Positions 15,801 through 16,846 of a DNA stretch of 16,846 nt are shown here, one piece after another; within the stretch, counting starts at the first letter, position 1; the number at the start of each line of letters is the position of its first letter. Below the pieces are notes generated by a model. The model made no database searches. It was not told the origin of the DNA and worked only from the letters and a program-made list of their open reading frames with translations. The DNA comes from JAWKTM01 sp041399085 (GTDB taxonomy: Bacteria; Planctomycetota; Planctomycetia; Pirellulales; Pirellulaceae), in the NCBI GenBank assembly GCA_041399085.1, contig JAWKTM010000104.1, positions 1-16,846 of the forward strand, in the 5' to 3' direction. Made by a program: the position numbers and the translations under genes.

Positions 15801-16846
15801 GACCTCCAACGATTCGCCGGGACCGGCAAACGAGAGCAATCAAACGCTCTCGGTGGCTTCGGTCAGCTCCACGAGCACCCAAGGCGGCACGGTCGTGCTT
15901 TCCGGTAGCTCGGTCGTCTACACGCCGGCCGCGAACTTCAACGGACAAGACACGTTCACCTATGTCGTGACCGACAACGGCCAGACCAATGGCTCGAACG
16001 ATTTCAAGACCGCGACGGGCACCGTCACCGTTACCGTCTCGGCGGTCAATGACGCTCCGGTCGCCACGAACGACACACAGTCGGCGACCGAAGACACGGC
16101 GAAGACCATCGCAATCACCGACCTGACCGGAAACGACACGGTTGGTCCGGCCTCGGCCACCGACGAAACCAGCTCGCAGCAAGTTGTGTTCGGCGCGGCT
16201 TCGGCCACTTCGGCTCAAGGCGGTACTGTTACCCGTTCGGGCAACAATCTGATCTACACGCCGGCCGCCAACTTCAATGGCCAAGATACGTTCACCTATA
16301 CCATCACGGACAGCGGCACGAATTCAGCCACGGCTACTGGTACGGTGACGCTGAACGTCGCGGCCGTCAACGATCCGCCGACTGCCGGCGTCACGACCAC
16401 GCCGGGCGACGATCAAGTAACGGCGTTCAAGAACCAAACGCTGACAATCGTTGTGTCTCCTTTGTTGTCAAACGATTCGCCGGGTCCAGCGGACGAAGCG
16501 AGCCAAACGCTGTCGGCCACTTCGGTTCAAGCCACCACCGCTTTGGGCGGCACGGCCACGTTGTCCAGCAACGCCAGCGGCCAAGTGATCATTTACACGC
16601 CGCCAGCGGGTGTTTCGGGTCAGCTCGACACGATCACCTACACGGTCAGCGACAGCGGCACTCCGGCGGCGTCGGCCAACTTTACGATCTCCGTCGATAT
16701 CAAGGACTTCCAGCCCAGCACGATCAGCGGCGTCGCGTATGTCGACAGCAGCGGCGATGGTTTGATCGGCACGGCCGAGCGTCGGCTGGTGGGTGTGATG
16801 GTGACTTTGACTGGCACCAACACCTCCGGCCAAGCGATCGCGCCGC
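12850..16846 (+). CDS. Giant dockerin/cadherin-like repeat surface protein (3' end outside window)
   Basis: This frame runs at least 1332 codons from ATG 12850 with no stop before the right edge; ATG 12862 is an alternative start. The N-terminus is very basic and lacks a hydrophobic signal, and ends in EQLEERRLLAGD (37-48), a variant of the LEPR-XLL-type motif found on planctomycete giant surface proteins. Two dockerin type I calcium loops follow: VDVNFDFQLSPIDAL (60-74) and VDVNGDNFVSPADVL (104-118), each followed by a hydrophobic helix. A beta-sandwich region covers about 140-430 and contains an inserted module. Eight tandem cadherin/Ig-like (Big_9, 'tandem-95') repeats extend from about 14146 to 16698. 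An SdrD B-like domain opens at STISGVAYVDSSGDG (from about 16711). The protein is expected at the cell surface or secreted, in adhesion or matrix roles; the function is not known. No strong ribosome binding site is seen. Confidence 0.85.
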   Translation, partial: MENTMSKLTSRLRRLAKFGRKTKTARQETRRRLIRTEQLEERRLLAGDGLAPYHNSMIPVDVNFDFQLSPIDALMIINRLNTTGAGQLPAPGSEGEGEAPAGYVDVNGDNFVSPADVLYVINALNAEGEPGDLIGFRLEVTDLNDNPISQIGVGSDYKVRSFVQDLRTFSPPPTGVFTFFSDINVTNYSLTGIEYSEVQQIVLSPQTNGGSFVLSLGSQNVTIPINSLGGITTSIQNAVNTFYGAGNATVARKPFDDPDKNDADGDTSNPFIWNVKFGGSLTEVDVQNMTVNASGLTVSGTGSPSAEVIEFPADPTDSRTFAASFNYEFNRSSVDYTNGNTGRLVTSGSDAVFDEVGGFADSFSISNADDRGLEFLFWEAVFHANSAGVVTFQGEAPDNSVSDIGFFNVNEEVDPSMVEFGNPVSITIVQSIQAVNDNATVDEDSLSSAAANNINVLTNDQLLTGTEKRLQSVGTAANGTVTRNDNGTPSDLKDDTVRYQPNANFFGTDTFTYVLANELGDLSTGTVNVTVQGLNDAPTTSPDTVSVSENSTATITGSVVTSNDSPGPNEGSQTLTVTNATTATGTVSVSNGNIIYTPPANFNGQASIVYTVTDNGTDRGVAAPKTATGTITVTVTGDNAAPTTTNDNATATEDTALTIAATTLTSNDSPGPNEATQTLTIVSVSGASAQGGTVALNGTNVVYTPPANYFGSDSFTYVIEDNGTTANQPDPKRATGTVNVTVNAVNDNPVATDDPLGTIDELTSNNQLDVLANDNAGPNEPSDSITIVGVGNAVGGTVMIATGGTHLLYTPNATFTGSETFTYTIEDSGGLQDTATVTFDVVPVVRPRAVSDRVSFPEGSSNNVINLLNNDLPNLNPTESIKLKSVNQPAAGQGTVTLNDNGTAGDLTDDFVTYSPPDAEFNGTVTFTYVVNDTREDTDPQNAGADSTGTVTVTITAINDTPSATNDNQSTTEDIPLTIIGSNLTSNDSPGPANESNQTLSVASVSSTSTQGGTVVLSGSSVVYTPAANFNGQDTFTYVVTDNGQTNGSNDFKTATGTVTVTVSAVNDAPVATNDTQSATEDTAKTIAITDLTGNDTVGPASATDETSSQQVVFGAASATSAQGGTVTRSGNNLIYTPAANFNGQDTFTYTITDSGTNSATATGTVTLNVAAVNDPPTAGVTTTPGDDQVTAFKNQTLTIVVSPLLSNDSPGPADEASQTLSATSVQATTALGGTATLSSNASGQVIIYTPPAGVSGQLDTITYTVSDSGTPAASANFTISVDIKDFQPSTISGVAYVDSSGDGLIGTAERRLVGVMVTLTGTNTSGQAIAP
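13432..13815 (+). other. Apparent module inserted in the first beta domain of the surface protein
   Basis: Residues about 195-322 (SEVQQIVLSPQTNGGSFVLS to PADPTDSRTFAA) resemble a widespread planctomycete module of the type TGGTFTLSFGGQTT...GAGNVTV. The flanks, GVFTFFSDINVTNYSL before and FNYEFNRSSVDYTNGNTG after, read like two halves of one domain common next to dockerins in these proteins. The domain limits are approximate and based on remembered family patterns. Confidence 0.45.
14146..16698 (+). repeat. Eight tandem ~96-114-residue cadherin/Ig-like coding repeats
   Basis: Units begin near 14146, 14452, 14761, 15088, 15376, 15718, 16045 and 16372, mostly at an AVNDxPxATND-type boundary. 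Each unit ends with a strand like TGTVTVTV. Shared cores are YTPxANFNGxDTFTY and, in five units, SNDSPGP or a close variant. The DNA word AACGATTCGCC recurs at 14536, 14848, 15808 and 16471, showing that some copies are recent relatives. These are protein repeats inside one gene, not a CRISPR or satellite array. Confidence 0.85.

Noticed and set aside
14146..16698. Periodic DNA similarity as a CRISPR or satellite array
   Set aside because: The periodicity of roughly 290-340 bp is in frame and encodes cadherin-like protein repeats. Repeat identity is at protein level and not uniform at DNA level.

Overview
The window looks like a chromosomal stretch of a planctomycete, probably of the Pirellulales type. 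This rests on gene content: a DUF1080 (3-keto-disaccharide hydrolase) gene overlapping a Tat-exported Gfo/Idh/MocA oxidoreductase, a large PhoD-like phosphatase, and a giant surface protein with a basic N-terminus ending in an LEERRLLAG motif, followed by dockerin and cadherin-like repeats. Taxonomy is inferred from family knowledge, not from a marker gene. No tRNA, rRNA, insertion sequence, CRISPR array or phage module was recognised.

Layout, left to right. Positions 2-61 (+) hold the last codons of an upstream gene that overlaps, by ATGA, a divergent Nramp-type transporter (58-1380, +). A secreted PhoD-like phosphatase follows (1520-3397, +). It converges on a minus-strand pair: a DUF481 outer-membrane-type protein whose reading frame is broken (5108-3910), then a nucleoside/guanine deaminase-like enzyme (3909-3415). 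A roughly 205-bp divergent spacer separates these from a plus-strand pair: an exported DUF1080 protein (5314-6177) and a Gfo/Idh/MocA oxidoreductase (6174-7538). A DNase I-like (EEP) lipoprotein (8579-7614, -) comes next, then a tandem ACT-domain protein (8866-9357, +) and a DUF2071/YqjF protein (9397-10161, +). A minus-strand pair follows: an unidentified 176-aa helical protein (12195-11665) and an SPFH-domain protein with an unusual C-terminal domain (11565-10186). After a 654-bp spacer, a giant surface protein starts near 12850 and runs off the right end without a stop.

How the genes may work together. The clearest functional unit is DUF1080 plus Gfo/Idh/MocA. The first carries a Sec signal and the second a twin-arginine signal, they are translationally coupled, and both belong to families linked to periplasmic oxidation and cleavage of 3-keto-glycosides. 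The 176-aa protein and the SPFH protein look like a second small operon. Most other genes seem to be independent housekeeping or envelope functions.

I do not see a defence system or mobile island. The points most worth a second look are the two apparent frame changes in the DUF481 gene, the loss of the canonical metal-binding motifs in the Nramp protein, the SPFH fusion with a YbjN/CesT-like tail, and the domain insertion and two-class repeat organisation in the surface protein.
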